Shown here: positions 63,854-64,000 of the stretch, piece after piece
Position numbering within the stretch: the first letter of the stretch is position 1
How the letters are laid out: every line of letters starts with the position of its first letter
NCBI GenBank assembly: GCA_030680855.1
Contig: JAUXUN010000009.1
Span: forward strand, 23,158-87,157
Source of the DNA: Aestuariivirga sp.
GTDB lineage: Bacteria > Pseudomonadota > Alphaproteobacteria > Rhizobiales > Aestuariivirgaceae
DNA: 64,000 nt
Direction: 5' to 3'
Made by a program: the position numbers and the translations under genes
The notes under the pieces: model-generated
What the model was told of the DNA's origin: nothing
The model's input: the letters and a program-made list of their open reading frames with translations, nothing else
Database searches by the model: none

Positions 63854-64000
63854 TCCGTCCATCCCGGAAGGGGTCTCGGTCGCGACGGTGATCATAGATG
63901 GGGTGGATGTGGCGCCTGCGGGTTTGGTGAAACGTTCATCAGGCACCCGGGAGCCGGAGGGAACACCCGTGGGCACTATGGTCCACGCGCCTTAAATGGC

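Noticed and set aside
63804..63995. 63-codon frame at the right edge
   Set aside because: It starts inside the AT-rich promoter-like cluster, has no ribosome site and no recognisable sequence.
1..64000. CRISPR arrays, transposases, integrases and prophage genes
   Set aside because: None was seen on either strand. The only repeats are the short palindromic families reported.

Overview
The window is about 61% GC and almost fully coding. Gene content points to an alphaproteobacterium, most likely of the order Hyphomicrobiales (Rhizobiales) or a close relative. The supporting features are a short proline--tRNA ligase without the bacterial editing insert, DUF1467, DUF2497/PopZ and DUF2336 proteins, a complete general amino acid transporter of the Aap/Bzt type, PAS_5 and PilZ proteins, and two exact CtrA boxes (TTAA-N7-TTAAC). 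No rRNA, CRISPR array, transposase, integrase or prophage is visible. Two tRNAs (Asn-GTT and Cys-GCA) are present.

Layout. 1-8.2 kb, plus strand: the end of recO, methylmalonyl-CoA epimerase, DUF1467, an intergenic stretch with a probable minus-strand structured RNA, then proS-lolC/E-lolD-dnaE. 8.2-13 kb: a small secreted protein, a nitrilase-family amidase facing an ATP-grasp enzyme of unknown substrate, a double PilZ protein, a PAS_5 protein and a rhomboid protease. 13.7-20.9 kb: a CBS protein, hisI-folE, a U-type Fe-S scaffold, a cupin and choline sulfatase, yidD, an outer-membrane barrel and thrS. 20.9-31.5 kb: an AT-rich zinc-ribbon gene that looks imported, a flavin monooxygenase with pirin, kup, a zinc alcohol dehydrogenase with an FMN glutamate-synthase-like protein, a three-repeat secreted protein, and a nitroreductase-HAD-flavin reductase run. 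31.5-34.2 kb: a promoter region with CtrA and DnaA-type sites, a receiver protein lacking its key residues, DUF2336 and NAD kinase. 34.3-41.5 kb: cobalamin genes (DUF1636-cobP; cbiB-cobQ-cobB-cobA on the other strand; cbiD-cobK). 41.7-49.9 kb: aapJQMP, a tandem pair of secreted TPR proteins and a second AapJ-like binding protein. 49.9-54.5 kb: an AbrB-Doc toxin-antitoxin pair, an acetyltransferase, sseA, an alanyl-tRNA editing protein, cysK and DUF72. 54.6-64 kb: the tRNAs, pcm-tolC-popZ-PilZ-valS, a GIY-YIG gene bordered by covarying palindromes, a NYN/LOTUS protein, ogt and DUF1203.

The most unusual items are: (i) a receiver protein without phosphoacceptor Asp, switch Thr or Lys, encoded next to a DUF2336 gene behind tandem DnaA-like boxes and a CtrA box; (ii) a GIY-YIG nuclease gene flanked by hairpin repeats whose stems differ by compensatory changes; (iii) a three-copy family of two-armed palindromic elements, one copy flanked by a duplicated gene tail; (iv) an unassigned structured RNA between DUF1467 and proS; and (v) the paired secreted TPR proteins beside the amino acid transporter. 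Functional assignments rest on motif and family recognition by eye; no database search was possible.
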